DNA of 64,000 bases from JACRCT01 sp049841135 (GTDB lineage: Bacteria > Myxococcota > Myxococcia > Myxococcales > UBA5297): positions 124,001 through 188,000 of the forward strand of contig JASGHK010000005.1 of NCBI GenBank assembly GCA_049841135.1. The letters are read 5' to 3'. The position numbers were made by a program, and so were the translations under genes. Below the pieces are notes generated by a model that saw only the letters and a list, made by a program, of their open reading frames with translations, ran no database searches and had not been told where the DNA came from. Positions 29,010 to 42,125 of the stretch are shown here, piece after piece; the first letter of the stretch is position 1; every line of letters begins with the position of its first letter.

Positions 29010-29654
29010 TCACAGCGCCGACTTGAGGGCGTCGAGCACCGTGGCGAGCTTGGCCAAGGGGATGCCCTTGAGGTCCACGACGGTTCCCCGGCCGCGAGTC
29101 CGCGCCTCGAGCATGACGGTCCCTCGCCCGCCCAGCACTTCTTCGATCACCTGGTGCATCCGTTTCACGGCCTGCTGGTCGGCGTCGGGGAGCGCCTTGG
29201 CCGGGGCCTTGACGCCCTGGAGGGCCGCCATCAGATTTGCCACCGAGCACTCCCGGAACCGCTTCTCCACCACGACTGCGTCTTTGCCGGGGAAGCGGAT
29301 GATGACGTCGTCCGGCGTTCCGGCGAGCGGGCCGGCATCGATGGCCGCCTCGTAGGTGAGCAGGAGCGCGAGCTTGGTGCAGCCGTGCTCGCGGGCCTCC
29401 GCTTCCGGGAAGGACTTGGCCACCGCTCCGTACTCGCTGAGCGTGGCCTGGGAGACCTCGCGGATCTCTTTGGCGAAGAAGTCGCGGGCCGTCTTGTAAC
29501 CGGCGGCCTCGGCGAGCTTGTGGTCGACGATGTTGTTGTAGCGCACGCCCATCTGCCAGTGGACCGACTCGCCTTTCCCCATCAGGTCCAGCAGGCCCTG
29601 CTTCTCGGACGCCAGCGTCATGCCTTCGGCGGCGGCCTTCGTTGGTTCGGGCAT
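29010..29654 (-). CDS. Conserved hypothetical protein, possible helix-turn-helix
   Basis: 214 residues; ATG start at MPEPTKAAAEGMTLASE. Soluble, no signal peptide. The stretch YKTARDFFAKEIREVSQATL-SEYGAVAKSF followed by CTKLALLLTYEAA resembles the helical DNA-binding or oligomerisation part of some plasmid or phage regulators, but no family is certain. The C-terminus has a beta pattern (GRGTVMLEARTRGRGTVVDL). Confidence 0.6.
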   Translation of the reverse strand: MPEPTKAAAEGMTLASEKQGLLDLMGKGESVHWQMGVRYNNIVDHKLAEAAGYKTARDFFAKEIREVSQATLSEYGAVAKSFPEAEAREHGCTKLALLLTYEAAIDAGPLAGTPDDVIIRFPGKDAVVVEKRFRECSVANLMAALQGVKAPAKALPDADQQAVKRMHQVIEEVLGGRGTVMLEARTRGRGTVVDLKGIPLAKLATVLDALKSAL

Positions 29655-29816
29655 CGGCTTGCTCCCCTTGCTTGGTTTGCTCGTTGGCTGCGGCGATTCG
29701 CGGTGAGGGATGTTCACGCAAAGTGCGCGCCGAGCACAAGAGCGGTCGGGTGAGCCGACCTGGCAACGGAATGCGGAGCCGGCGCTCGGCACGGCGCTCG
29801 CGCCGGTGCCGCAGTC

Positions 29817-29844
29817 TGGAGCCCGAGCCCTGGAGCCCGAGCCC
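29817..29844. repeat. 7-bp/14-bp simple repeat
   Basis: TGGAGCCCGAGCCC twice in tandem, that is four 7-mers (TGGAGCC, CGAGCCC, TGGAGCC, CGAGCCC). In the spacer between two minus-strand genes. Confidence 0.75.
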
Positions 29845-29865
29845 CGAGGCCATGCTCGGTCTGCC

Positions 29866-30612
29866 TTACTGTTCGACACCACAGAGGCAGAGTGAGGCAT
29901 TCATCCTGCGTGTCCCCACCTTCCGGATGCAGTCCGCGAGATCGTGGCTCTTCCCGGCGCGCTCTGCCTCGAGCTGCAAGTAGGTGCATTGGGCCACCGC
30001 GCCGACGAAGTACGAGACCAACTGCCGGTCCCGCATCTCGGCGTACGTGACGCCCCTGTCCGCGAAGAGCTCGGCGCCATCCGGGGAGGCCACGGTGTGC
30101 GTCAGCTCGTGGGCGACGGTGTTGATGGCGCAGGAGGCCGCCATGCCTCCGCACTCCCATCGGGTCACCGCGCTACGCCCGAGGCGCATGACCGCCTTCA
30201 ACCGGCCGTCGGCCGACGCCACAATCTCCGTGCTTGCGGTCTCCACACCCCCACCGCCCTGCACGATCAACACCGTGACCGCTTCGACGCGACGCTCCCA
30301 GCCGACCTCCTCCATCAGCGCTCCGACGGCCTGCTCGGGACAGACTGTGTCCCCGCGCGGGGCAAGCCACAGCCGCGGATGCAGCGCTCGAAGCGAGAGG
30401 AAGTTGTCGCGGAAGCGCTTCGAGTGGACCACCTCCCATGTCCTCTCGACCAACTCCGCAGCCAGCTCGTCCTGTGCGGCGCCCTCCACCACCGGCTTCA
30501 CCGCGCTGCGGGTGACCTCGGGGAACAGGCTCGGCCGGCCCACGGAAGCGCAGCTGGGCAACAGCGCGAGCAGCGCAGCGAGGCCGGACCCGAGTCTTGA
30601 GATGCGCTTCAC
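29866..30612 (-). CDS. Lipoprotein metallopeptidase with HExxH motif
   Basis: 248 residues from GTG (MKRISRLGSGLAALLALLPSC, lipobox LPSC). The motif VAHELTHTVASPDGAELFAD near residue 175 has HELTH, the HExxH zinc site of metallopeptidases, and a Glu 13 residues later as a possible third ligand. Cys at ECGGMAASC, QCTYL, DCIRK and CLCG suggest disulfides. Peptidase family uncertain. Confidence 0.75.
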   Translation of the reverse strand: MKRISRLGSGLAALLALLPSCASVGRPSLFPEVTRSAVKPVVEGAAQDELAAELVERTWEVVHSKRFRDNFLSLRALHPRLWLAPRGDTVCPEQAVGALMEEVGWERRVEAVTVLIVQGGGGVETASTEIVASADGRLKAVMRLGRSAVTRWECGGMAASCAINTVAHELTHTVASPDGAELFADRGVTYAEMRDRQLVSYFVGAVAQCTYLQLEAERAGKSHDLADCIRKVGTRRMNASLCLCGVEQ

Positions 30613-30688
30613 GGCAATGCCCTCCCACTTGGCCTCGGCCAAGACTTGCGCCCACCCTGTCGGCTCTGCCGCGCACCAGCCGCGCCAC

Positions 30689-32357
30689 TCACGGCGCCGA
30701 GGCGTTGGCCGTCCTCCTCCCGTCGTGAAGGCGCACTGGCCACGACGACGCCGGATCATAGTTGCTCGACGGCACCGGAACCGCGAAGAACGAGTTGGTC
30801 AACACGTACATGACCCCGCTCCGGAGCAGCATCTCCGGCGCGGAATACCCATCCCCCTTGCCTCCCGAGAGGCCGCTGATCTGGTAGCGGACGACGCCTG
30901 TCCCCGCATCGATGCCCAACAGCCGCATGGCGCCCGAACCGGAGTCGACCAGCGCGTAGAGGACCCCTCCGTCTCCGACCACGAGGTCGCAGACATCTCC
31001 ACCCATCTCGGTGCGCCAGATTCTCACTTCCATCGGCAGGCGACAAGGCTGCGACGGCCCCAGCTGAAGAACTGAGCGCCCAGGTGCCGATGACGAGTTT
31101 GCCGGCGCCCGACCACACCGGTGAGGTTCGGACGAGATAGTTGCTCAGCTTCCACTTCAGGGTTCCGTCACTCGCCAGGAGCGCGACGCGGCCGGGCAGG
31201 GAGGTGCTCGCGGCGATGAGCACGACCGCTATCCCAGGGGTTGCGCCGTTCGACGACGGGCCCACCGCCGCGACAGCGGAGTGGGACCAGTTCTCGACGG
31301 GAGTCGACCAAACGGCAGCCTTCGTCGCCAGGTCGAATTGAGTGACGTAGCCATCGTTTGAGGCGGCATAGAGCGTATTGCCGTTGGCGAGGTAGCTGTA
31401 GGCAAAGCTGCTGTGCGAGCCGGCGAGGAACGACTCCGTCTCCGCTCCACTCGTCAAGTTCCAGACGCTCACCCCACCCGAGCGCGTCAAGTATCCGCGC
31501 ATCGTGGAGGGATCGACCGCGAACCATGCGCCGATGCCGTTGCAGCAGCCGGTGGCCTGCGTATAGACGATCGTGCCGTCGATGGTTTCCGCGAAGTAGT
31601 TCTCATAGCCGCCCAGCTTGTATTGCAGCGCGCCGCCCGCCTGCTGGGCGATCGTGACTCGCCTGCCGCCGACGCCCGGCACCGAGGTCGTCGCATGCGT
31701 CGAGAGGTCGACGAGGGAATCGACGCCGCCGGCGTAGAACGGGGAGATGAGCGCTCGGTTGTCGTCCACGAGAGAGAGCAACGGACCTTCCGCGGTCGTC
31801 GACCAGAACCCCGGCAGGTCGGAGGCCCGAGCGCTGTAGCCGCAGAGCCCACTCGAGCAGGTCGGCGTCGCGCCGGTCGGAGCTGCGCAGACACGTCCAC
31901 AAGCCCCGCAATTCTGCGGGTCGTTGGCCAATCCCGCGTCACAATGCGAGTCGCCCAGGGCCGCGTCACCCGCCACCACGGTCGCATCCAATCCGGGGCT
32001 CGGGCTCCCGGCGTCGGGCTCTGCAGCGGCATCGACACCTGCCGCTGGCTCTGAGGCGTCGGCGACTTGCTCTGAGGAATCGGCCCGCCCGCCGCTCGCT
32101 GCGTCGGTTGCGCCCGAGCCTGCGTCCGGCACAGCCCCGTCGGCTCCGTCCGAAGCCGCATCTGGCGTGGCCGCATCGGCGTCTACCTGGGCCGCGTCCT
32201 CGACCGCTGCGTCGGAAGCCTCGGCGTCCCTGGCCCCCGTCGTGCCGCCGTCGCTCGCCGTCGCTGGTCCCGAATCCGCCGCCGGGAGCGCCACATCCTC
32301 GTTCCGGCAGCCTGCCGCGATCGCCACGACCAGCATTAGCGCTCCGATGAGCCGCAT
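30689..32357 (-). CDS. Lipoprotein with PQQ-like beta-propeller, frameshifted
   Basis: Lipoprotein signal MRLIGALMLVVAIAAGC, then about 110 residues almost wholly Asp/Ala/Ser/Gly, a Cys-rich stretch (HCDAGLANDPQNCGACGRVC), and about seven blades with Trp/Gly/Asp-rich strands (TIVYTQATG, GYLTRSGGVSVWNLTSG, TLYAASNDGYVTQFDLATK, LYALVDSGSGAMRLL) as in PQQ/quinoprotein-like propellers. The last 110 residues are in another frame; one extra base at about 31021 explains it (SPADGSE joins IWRTEMGGDV). About 555 residues when repaired. Confidence 0.75.
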
Positions 32358-32417
32358 GGTTCACTCCGGTGACCTGATTGGTTGACCCCGTACCGGCTTC
32401 GGCCGGAATGGCTCTCT

Positions 32418-33488
32418 TCAAAAGGTCCCGCTGACCGTCACCGCGCCTCCACCTGGAAGCAGGCGAAGCGCGACGGCTGGCACCGGCGTCCGGTCGCCAC
32501 CACCGACGACGACCAACACGATGCCTGTCACCAGCGCTGCGCCTCCCACCCCGTAGAGCACCTCTGCGATGAGCATCCGGTCATCCGAGTTCGCCTTGGC
32601 CGCGGCAGCGCTGTCCGCGTTCCCCTGCGCCTTGAGCTCCCGATAGTGCTCCCAGGAGGAGAGTGAATAGCCGTGGAAGACCGCACCTGCCCCCGCCACG
32701 AGAGCACCGGCCACACCCAGCGCGATCCCTATCGGGCGGAGAGGTCTGGCCTTCGCCGGCCCTGGGGGTTCAGGCGTCCGCGGCTCTGCTGCTTGCCCGG
32801 CAGCGGCGGCCCTCGAGTCGGTCCTCTCGACGAGGGTCGCGTCCGAGGCGGCCTGCGTCTGGGCACTCGCTGGCTGCTTGGAGGGCGCTGCCACGCCGGG
32901 CGAGGCGTCCTTCTCCCGCTCACCGGCCTTCGCAGGCCCCGCTCCACCAGGCTCCTCTGTCGCTTTCGGCGCGGCTGCCGCGGAGGCATTGGCAGCACGG
33001 GGCTCGAGCAGACCCTCGACCGCTTCGGGCACTGCGTCGACGAGGCCACGAGGCTCGTTCGAGCGTTTGGTGAGGCGATTCATCGAGCGGCCGCCGCGGA
33101 CGTCGAGCAAGGCAAGGCTCAGCAGCCAGACCCCGGCGACCTCCGAGACTTCCGAGGACAACAGGTAGTCGACGCCGAGCCCGCCCCCCAACTCGACGAG
33201 GCACGATGAATCGCTGCAGGCCAAGAGCTCTCGCTGCTTGGCGAAGCCGATGACGGCGGCGATGTCGGAGCCCGCAATCACCCGCAGACCGAGTCGACTT
33301 GCCTCGGAAGCGATGTAGGACGACAACCCGGCGACGGTCTTTGCGTCGACATTGCCGACGACTTTGATGTCCAGGACCGCGATTCGCTTGTTGGGCGGCT
33401 CGGCGGCGCGCGCCGACGGGCCGACCGCGAGCAGGACAGCCGCGACCGCCCACGCCACGCCTCGAGAGCGCCGAGTCATCGAGCTCAT
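32418..33488 (-). CDS. Secreted CsgG/FlgO-like N-terminal domain protein with membrane helices
   Basis: 356 residues; MSSMTRRSRGVAWAVAAVLL signal peptide. The first domain (RIAVLDIKVVGNVDAKTVAG, RVIAGSDIAAVIGFAKQREL, CSDSSCLVELGGGLGVDYLL) is the pattern of myxobacterial FlgO/CsgG-like sensory domains, with two Cys in LLACSDSSC. Then a Pro/Ala/Glu-rich linker (about 160-240) and two hydrophobic stretches (GIALGVAGALVAGAGAVFHG; GVGGAALVTGIVLVVVGGGD). Probably an envelope assembly factor; partner unknown. Confidence 0.7.
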   Translation of the reverse strand: MSSMTRRSRGVAWAVAAVLLAVGPSARAAEPPNKRIAVLDIKVVGNVDAKTVAGLSSYIASEASRLGLRVIAGSDIAAVIGFAKQRELLACSDSSCLVELGGGLGVDYLLSSEVSEVAGVWLLSLALLDVRGGRSMNRLTKRSNEPRGLVDAVPEAVEGLLEPRAANASAAAAPKATEEPGGAGPAKAGEREKDASPGVAAPSKQPASAQTQAASDATLVERTDSRAAAAGQAAEPRTPEPPGPAKARPLRPIGIALGVAGALVAGAGAVFHGYSLSSWEHYRELKAQGNADSAAAAKANSDDRMLIAEVLYGVGGAALVTGIVLVVVGGGDRTPVPAVALRLLPGGGAVTVSGTF

Positions 33489-34060
33489 TCGAGAGCGCCG
33501 GATTTCAGGCGGGAGACCTGGGCGCCAGGACCGGGGCGCTCCTGCGGGGCCTCGTGCGTGAGCGCGACCCGCATTCGCCAAGCTCTGCCCATGGGGTACC
33601 TCTTTCGTGAGCCAGCGGCGGGGCTGGCCGGCTAGACGAGCGAGACAGGCGCGGTCCCGCACTTGTGGCGCACCACCGAGGCCTGCGCCGAGGAATCAAC
33701 GGGGTTCGCCAGCCCCTCGCTGGCACGATGCCGTCGCTCGTGGATTGCCGAGCGGATTGATTCTTCAGACTCGCCCTGCGTTCGCTCGCGAGCCCGAATT
33801 CGACCACCGAGTCAGTGCCTCGACAATCCGTGAAAACACCTACGCGCTCCGCGCGTCCCTGCTCGTCCTCCCCGGTTATTCCTCGGTGGCATCGACAACA
33901 CGAGGACGAACGCACACGTCCAAGGGCCCGGATCCTCGCGGTCCCTCGGCATTTCAGGATTGCGGCGGCGAGCTTGGGACGATCCTTGGCGGGGCGTGCG
34001 TCCCGCGGCAGAGCAGAACGCCGACGACACCTGCCAACTCGGCTCGTGGGCGCTGAACCA
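33489..34060. other. Intergenic stretch without a supported gene
   Basis: About 570 bp between two minus-strand genes. Short open frames exist in several frames, but none has a ribosome site or a convincing product. The stretch 33760-33900 is visibly lower in GC than average. Confidence 0.5.
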
Positions 34061-35289
34061 TCACCCGCTCAGGGATGATCCCTTTCCCAGCACCCGCGCG
34101 ATGATGACTGCTCGGCTGTCGGCGCCGGTCTTCTCCAGGAGCCTGGCCACGTGGCACTCCACCGTGCGCACGCTGCAGCCCAGCGCACAGGCGATCTCCT
34201 TGTTCGAGCTGCCGCGCACCAGCAACTCCAGCACCTCGCGCTCCCGGGCCGTCGGCGGCACGGAGAACTCCTGCACGTCAGGAGGCTGCGCCGTGCTGGC
34301 GCGCAGGCACCTCTGCACCCCGAGGGCGATCCAGGGCAGCAGGTTGTCCAGCATGGGCGAGGGCATTCGTCCTCGAGCCCCAGGTCGACCTCGAGCCGTC
34401 CCACCTCGCAATCGCCCACCGTCAGAGTTCGCTGGCTGCATCGCTCGGGCGCCTGCGAGCCGAGGGCACCGAACTGCTCCAACCTGCTGTTCGGTCCACG
34501 CCGAAGATGCAGCCGCACGTGGGAGCACAGAAACCTCTCTCGCAGTCCCGCGATGACGTCGTCAGCGAGGGCCTTGGGGTCGGAGTGTTCCGCCAGCTGC
34601 CGTCCGACCACCGCCGCCTCGGCTGCGAGGCCCCTCGAGTCCGTGACGACGTCGAGCGTGTCGACCAGGTCCGCCTCCGCGGGCACCGGGCTGCGCCTGA
34701 GCATCTCGGCGAAGCGCGGCGGGATTGCGCGGGCGGCCCGGGCCAGCAGCGTGTCAGAGTCGGGCGGCGTGATGCGGTAAACCGTCTCCTGGGGCGAGAA
34801 CGAGCCGTCGATCAGGGCCGGCGGCAGTCCGAGCAGGACCGGGTAGGCGCGGAGCGCGCCGATGGAGCAGTGGTGACTCGCCAGTGAGAACCTGCGCTCC
34901 GGCGACACCCGACACCGGAATCGGAGGCGACCCTCGGGGAGCCGGTCGAGCCGAGTGCCCATCGTCTTGAACATCCGGCGCGTGAGCCGGTCAGCCATGA
35001 GTGTGTAGAGCTGGGAGGCGCTGATGATTTGCCGCGCGATGAGCTGCGTGATGGGCGCCCCGACGATCCAGTCGGAGCCGAAGTCCTCCATCCCCTCCGG
35101 GCCGCCCGCCGCCTCCTGCAGGTGCGCCAGCCACAGATGGTAGTCGTCCCAGGTTACGAAGCCGCGAGGGCACTCGACCTCGGTGGCGGTGAAGTGGAGC
35201 CCGAAGAACAGCTTGGCTTCGTCGTAACCGCGGCGACGTGCGACGCGCAGTTGCTCGCGAACCATGCGACTGGAGACTTCGCCGCCCAT
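34061..35289 (-). CDS. LuxR-type regulator, upstream tandem paralogue, frameshifted
   Basis: Paralogue of the gene at 35322-36560: same start (MGGEVSSRMVREQLRVARRR), same N-terminal region of about 210 residues, same C-terminal HTH (TAREREVLELLVRGSSNKEI-ACALGCSVRTVECHVAR). Compared with that copy, one base is missing at about 34365 (GACGAGATGCCC became GACGAATGCCC), splitting off the last 100 residues; repaired length is about 409. The HTH end differs from the paralogue by about one base in 80, while the N-termini differ much more. Confidence 0.8.
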
Positions 35290-35321
35290 GCTTCCCCCTC
35301 CGAGTGCCGAGACCGCGGCGC

Positions 35322-36560
35322 TCAGGTCACTCGGTCCGCGCTCAGGCCAGCGCCCAGCACCTGCGCGATGATGACCGCTCGGCTGCCGGCGCCGGACTTC
35401 TCCATGAGCCTGGCCACGTGGCACTCCACCGTGCGCACGCTGCAGCCCAGCGCACAGGCGATCTCCTTGTTCGAGCTGCCGCGCACCAGCAGCTCCAGCA
35501 CCTCGCGCTCCCGGGCCGTCGGCGGCACGGAGAACTCCTGCGGGGACGGTGGCTTCGCCGTGCTGGCGCTCAAGCACCGCTGCACTCCGAGGGCGATCCA
35601 GGGCAGCAGGTTGTCCAGCATGGGCGAGGGCATCTCGTCCTCGAGCCCCAGGTCGAGGTCGAGCCGCCCCACCTCGAGATCGCCCACCGTCAGAGAGCGC
35701 TCGCTGCACCGCTCCAGCGCCTGAGAGCCGAGAGCCCCGAACCGCTCCAGCCTGCCCTCTGGCGCGCGTCGCAGGTACAGCCGCACGTACGAGCAGAGGA
35801 ACTTCTCGCGCAGCACGGCAATGACGTCCTCCGCGAGCGCGTCGAGGTCCGCGTGCTCCGCCAGCCGCCTGCCGACAACAACCGCCCCAGCCGCAAGGGA
35901 GCTCGAGTCGGCAATGACGTCGAGCGTGTCCACCCGGTCCGCCTCCGTGGCTGCCGGGCTGCGCTTGAGCATCTCGACGAAGCGCGGCGGGATTGCGCGG
36001 GCGGCCCGGGCCAGCAGCGTGTCAGAGGCCGGCGGCGTGATGCGGTAGACCGTCTCCTCGGGCGAGAACGAGCCGTCGATCAGGGCCGGCGGCAGTCCGA
36101 GCAGGACCGTGTAGGCCCGGAGCGCGCCGATGCTGCCGTAGTAGATCGCAAGCGACTGTCTGTAGGGTGATGGGACGCTGAGTCGGTACGACAACCGGCC
36201 GTCTGTAAGCCTGTCGACTCGCGTTCCCACCATCGTGAACATGCGGCGCGTGAGCCTGTCGGCCACGAACGTGTAGAGCCGCGCGGGGTTGACCATCTGC
36301 CGCGCAATGAGCTGGGTGATGGGCGCCCCGACGATCATGTCGGAGGCGAAATCCTCCATCCCCTCTGGGCCGCCCGCTGCCTCCTGCACGTGGTCGAGCC
36401 AGAGCATGTAGTCGTCCCAGCTCATGAACCCGCGCGGGTTGCTCTCGACCTCGGCAGCGGTGACGTGGAGTCCTGCCAACAGCTTGACCTCGTCCCAGCC
36501 ACGGCGGCGTACGACGCGAAGCTGCTCGCGCAGCATTCGATTGGAGACCTCGCCGCCCAT
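35322..36560 (-). CDS. LuxR-type transcriptional regulator with large N-terminal domain
   Basis: 412 residues, intact. C-terminal LuxR HTH: TAREREVLELLVRGSSNKEI-ACALGCSVRTVECHVARLME. The N-terminal 330 residues hold GFMSWDDYMLWLDHVQEAAG, ITQLIARQMVNPARLYTFVA and SIGALRAYTVLLGLPPALID, an unidentified sensory fold, possibly of the type found before HTH domains in other myxobacterial regulators. No phosphorylation-type receiver is visible. It lies in tandem with its paralogue, 32 bp apart. Confidence 0.85.
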   Translation of the reverse strand: MGGEVSNRMLREQLRVVRRRGWDEVKLLAGLHVTAAEVESNPRGFMSWDDYMLWLDHVQEAAGGPEGMEDFASDMIVGAPITQLIARQMVNPARLYTFVADRLTRRMFTMVGTRVDRLTDGRLSYRLSVPSPYRQSLAIYYGSIGALRAYTVLLGLPPALIDGSFSPEETVYRITPPASDTLLARAARAIPPRFVEMLKRSPAATEADRVDTLDVIADSSSLAAGAVVVGRRLAEHADLDALAEDVIAVLREKFLCSYVRLYLRRAPEGRLERFGALGSQALERCSERSLTVGDLEVGRLDLDLGLEDEMPSPMLDNLLPWIALGVQRCLSASTAKPPSPQEFSVPPTAREREVLELLVRGSSNKEIACALGCSVRTVECHVARLMEKSGAGSRAVIIAQVLGAGLSADRVT

Positions 36561-36686
36561 GATGAATCCCCTCCAGGCGCCGAAACCGGGCGCTCGAGAC
36601 GCGAGGAGACTCTATGGGCTCGGTCCAGACGCGTCCAGACCGGCACGGCTTCTCACCCACGTCCCCGCTTCTCGTGCTCGCCACCA

Positions 36687-36704
36687 CTTCGGATCGATCC
36701 GAAG
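36687..36704. promoter_or_regulatory. 18-bp perfect palindrome with the same core as 28941-28966
   Basis: CTTCGGATC and its exact complement, no loop. It lies in the 318-bp gap between the LuxR gene start (36560) and the outer-membrane gene end (36879). The 16-bp core TTCGGATCGATCCGAA equals that at 28943-28958. Otherwise I see nothing in the gap. Confidence 0.6.
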
Positions 36705-36878
36705 GGACCTCGACCTCAAGAACCTTTCGCATCAGTTCCGTTCGTCGCACAGCGCGTTGGCCCTCGGTCGCCTCGACCTTGCCGCCGGCGGAGAGCTTGC
36801 CGCCCTTGGGCGAGCACGCGGCGCGGAAGCTCCTGCGTGCAGCCCGGCTGCAAGCCAGAACCGTAGCTCCAGGCCGGC

Positions 36879-38034
36879 TTACCAGAGCACCGCGACGCCC
36901 TCGATGATCCGCAGCTCCCGGGCGTCCACCTTGCGCTCGCGCATCACGACGACCATCTGCGTCTCGACCGAGACGCTGCGCGTGACCTGGACGGCGACGA
37001 GCGGCAGCACGCGCCCACCGATGGACTGCACCGAGCCGAGCGAGACCTCGTTCACCTTCTCGCCCGACGGGCCCCGCACCTCGCTGTAGCCGTAGCGCAC
37101 GCCGAAGCTCGCAGCCGCGTGGTCGCCCAGGAAGCGGGTGAAGCCGAGCGCCGCGCCTGCAGACCAGCTCGCCAGCTCACCCGCGGCGCGGGGAATCTGC
37201 AGGCCCATCGCCCCCTCCGCGGTCACGTTCAGGGTCCACACGTCGGCGAACCAGACCCGGAGGCCGAGGCGCAGAGCGGGCGCGAGGAGGAGAAAGGTCC
37301 CCTCGGCCATCGTCGAGCTCAGGCTGATGCCCGTACCCGACATGGCCTCGAGGTCGATGACATCGCCCAGGGCGAGCGTGGGCACGAACTCCACGCTGCC
37401 GCGGTCGCCGAACCGGTAGGAGAGATGGAGCAACCCCAGCTGCAGGCGGTCGGTGATACCCCACGCCAGCCCTGGCTGGACCGCGGGCCGGGTCGCCATC
37501 CCCCAGCCGATGCCGTCACCCGTACCGACCAGGCCCAGGCCGACCTTCAGCTCCAGCGTGCGCGCCGGCAGCGTCGTCGGGCTCACCTTGGGTGCGGTGA
37601 GCGCCTCGGCGTGGCCGACCAGCGTCAAGCCCACCTCCGGCACGACGACCTGCTGGCCAGCCTTGAGCTTCGACGCCCTTGGCCGGGCCCCACTCGCCCG
37701 TCGCCGGGTCTCCGCGCCGAACCTTGTACTTGTTGGGCGGCACCACGAGGCTCATCCCCACGGGCGCGTCCGGCAGCACGAAGAGCACGTGGCCGCCGGT
37801 GTCCTCGACCTGCAGGGTCGAGAGCGGGACCGTGTTGAGGGCGGGCGCTGGCGCTGCGAGCGTCGAGGGCGCGGCGCTCGGCTCGACGGCTGGGATGGGA
37901 AGTTCGGGGTACTGCGCTGCCGGGGCGGTCTCCGCCGCTACGGCGCCCTCAGGTTGGGGTGGCGGCCCGTTGTCCGTGGGAGTGGCAGCCAGCAGGTGAG
38001 TCAGCAGCGCGGCGAGCGCAGCGGTGGACCCCAT
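36879..38034 (-). CDS. Secreted protein with outer-membrane beta-barrel, frameshifted
   Basis: Signal-like start MGSTAALAALLTHLLAATP, Pro/Ala-rich linker, a small PEGA-like beta domain (GHVLFVLPDAPVGMSLVVPP) and from about residue 130 a barrel of about ten strands (LELKVGLGLVGTGDGIGWGM, VWTLNVTAEGAMGLQIP, AAASFGVRYGYSEVRG, QVTRSVSVETQMVVVM). One extra base at about 37669 breaks the frame after GPAKGVE; removing it continues LKAGQQVVVPEVGLTLVGH. Repaired length about 384 residues. Barrel assignment by composition. Confidence 0.65.
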
Positions 38035-38144
38035 CTCGGTGCTCCTTCGCTCTGAATTTCAGCGGAGCGGAGGATACCAGACCTGCCCGGACTGTTCGGC
38101 CTCCGAGGGCGTCGTTCCTCGACCGGCGGATACGGCCGAGAGAT

Positions 38145-38921
38145 TCACTGCGTTCCGGAAGGCGGCCGAAGGCATTTGGGGCGAGCTTCGCCCATGTGCG
38201 CGCAGACCTGCCCCTCGTCGCAGCACTGGTCGAAGCAGCGAACGTGGCGACAGCCCGCGTCAGGCGCAGGAGCCTTCCGGGCCTGCTCGGCCTCGTCGGC
38301 ACGCTGCACCTCTCCCATGTTCGGCGGCTTGCGAGGGCCCATCAGGTCCCCCTGAGTACGGGCGACCTGATCCAACGCGAGCTCCATCGTCTCCTCGGGC
38401 CCGGAGTACAGCCAAGGCGGGTGGATTCGGTCGGTCTCCACCAGCAGCGCGCACGCGGGAACCTCGAACTCGGGATTCAACGCCATCTTGTACGGCCGGG
38501 GGACCGTGACCTCCCGGGGACAACCGACCTTGGCCATGTCTTGCACGCAGCGCTCGACCGCACGCCGCAAGTACAGCGCCTTCCCCGTCAATTCGCCGCA
38601 GATCTCTCCGATCCGATCGCACGGGAGGTGGGCGTTGCGGTAGCCCGGGCCATTGCCCTCCAGGATGAGGATGCGCGCGGCGGCCTTGAACGCGGGGCAG
38701 CGCCGAGCCGCTGCACAGCGCGCCTCCATCCGCAGCGCGCAGTTCTCGGCCTGGGCGATCTCCCCGGCCTTCAGCAGCCCGGATTGCGTCGCGGGGGTCT
38801 TCACCGTGGTCACGGTAGTGGCGTTGCCGTTCGGGTCCACCTCCACCACCTTCGCGGTGGCGGTAGAGCTCGGGGTGCCGCAGAGGAGCGCCGCGCAGAG
38901 GGTGCTCAGGGGCGAGATCAC
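38145..38921 (-). CDS. Secreted Cys-rich protein of unknown function
   Basis: 258 residues from GTG (product MISPLSTLCAALLCGTPSST), chosen because GAGGTGG lies 7 nt upstream and a signal peptide follows. Mature part has about 14 Cys: ENCALRMEARCAAARRCPA, PCDRIGEICGE, ERCVQDMAKVGCP, VPACALL, and a C-terminal box CRHVRCFDQCCDEGQVC, typical of myxobacterial secreted Cys-box proteins. Function not recognised. Confidence 0.65.
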   Translation of the reverse strand: MISPLSTLCAALLCGTPSSTATAKVVEVDPNGNATTVTTVKTPATQSGLLKAGEIAQAENCALRMEARCAAARRCPAFKAAARILILEGNGPGYRNAHLPCDRIGEICGELTGKALYLRRAVERCVQDMAKVGCPREVTVPRPYKMALNPEFEVPACALLVETDRIHPPWLYSGPEETMELALDQVARTQGDLMGPRKPPNMGEVQRADEAEQARKAPAPDAGCRHVRCFDQCCDEGQVCAHMGEARPKCLRPPSGTQ

Positions 38922-39083
38922 TTGGGAACCACCTCGGCAGGCTGCATCCCGGCGGCCCGCCCTGCATGCGTTCGGGCCCACAATACCCTGCGCCTGTCCC
39001 TACGAGGCGCCTGGCCTCGCCAACTCGAGCCCGCCTTCTCTTCTCTCCTCATTCGCGCGCGGCGCAGCTAGATTCCCGGCCCC

Positions 39084-41988
<2,905 letters not shown>

Positions 41989-42125
41989 GACCCTGGTCAA
42001 GACCTCGTTCGCAGGGAGGCGTGGCGCCGAGCCGAAGTCGGGGTCCAAGACTCGGAGTGGGTGGACTGCCGGCGACCGGGCAGCGGAGACTGGGCCCGCC
42101 GTGCGCCGCTTCCCCGGGGGTTCCC

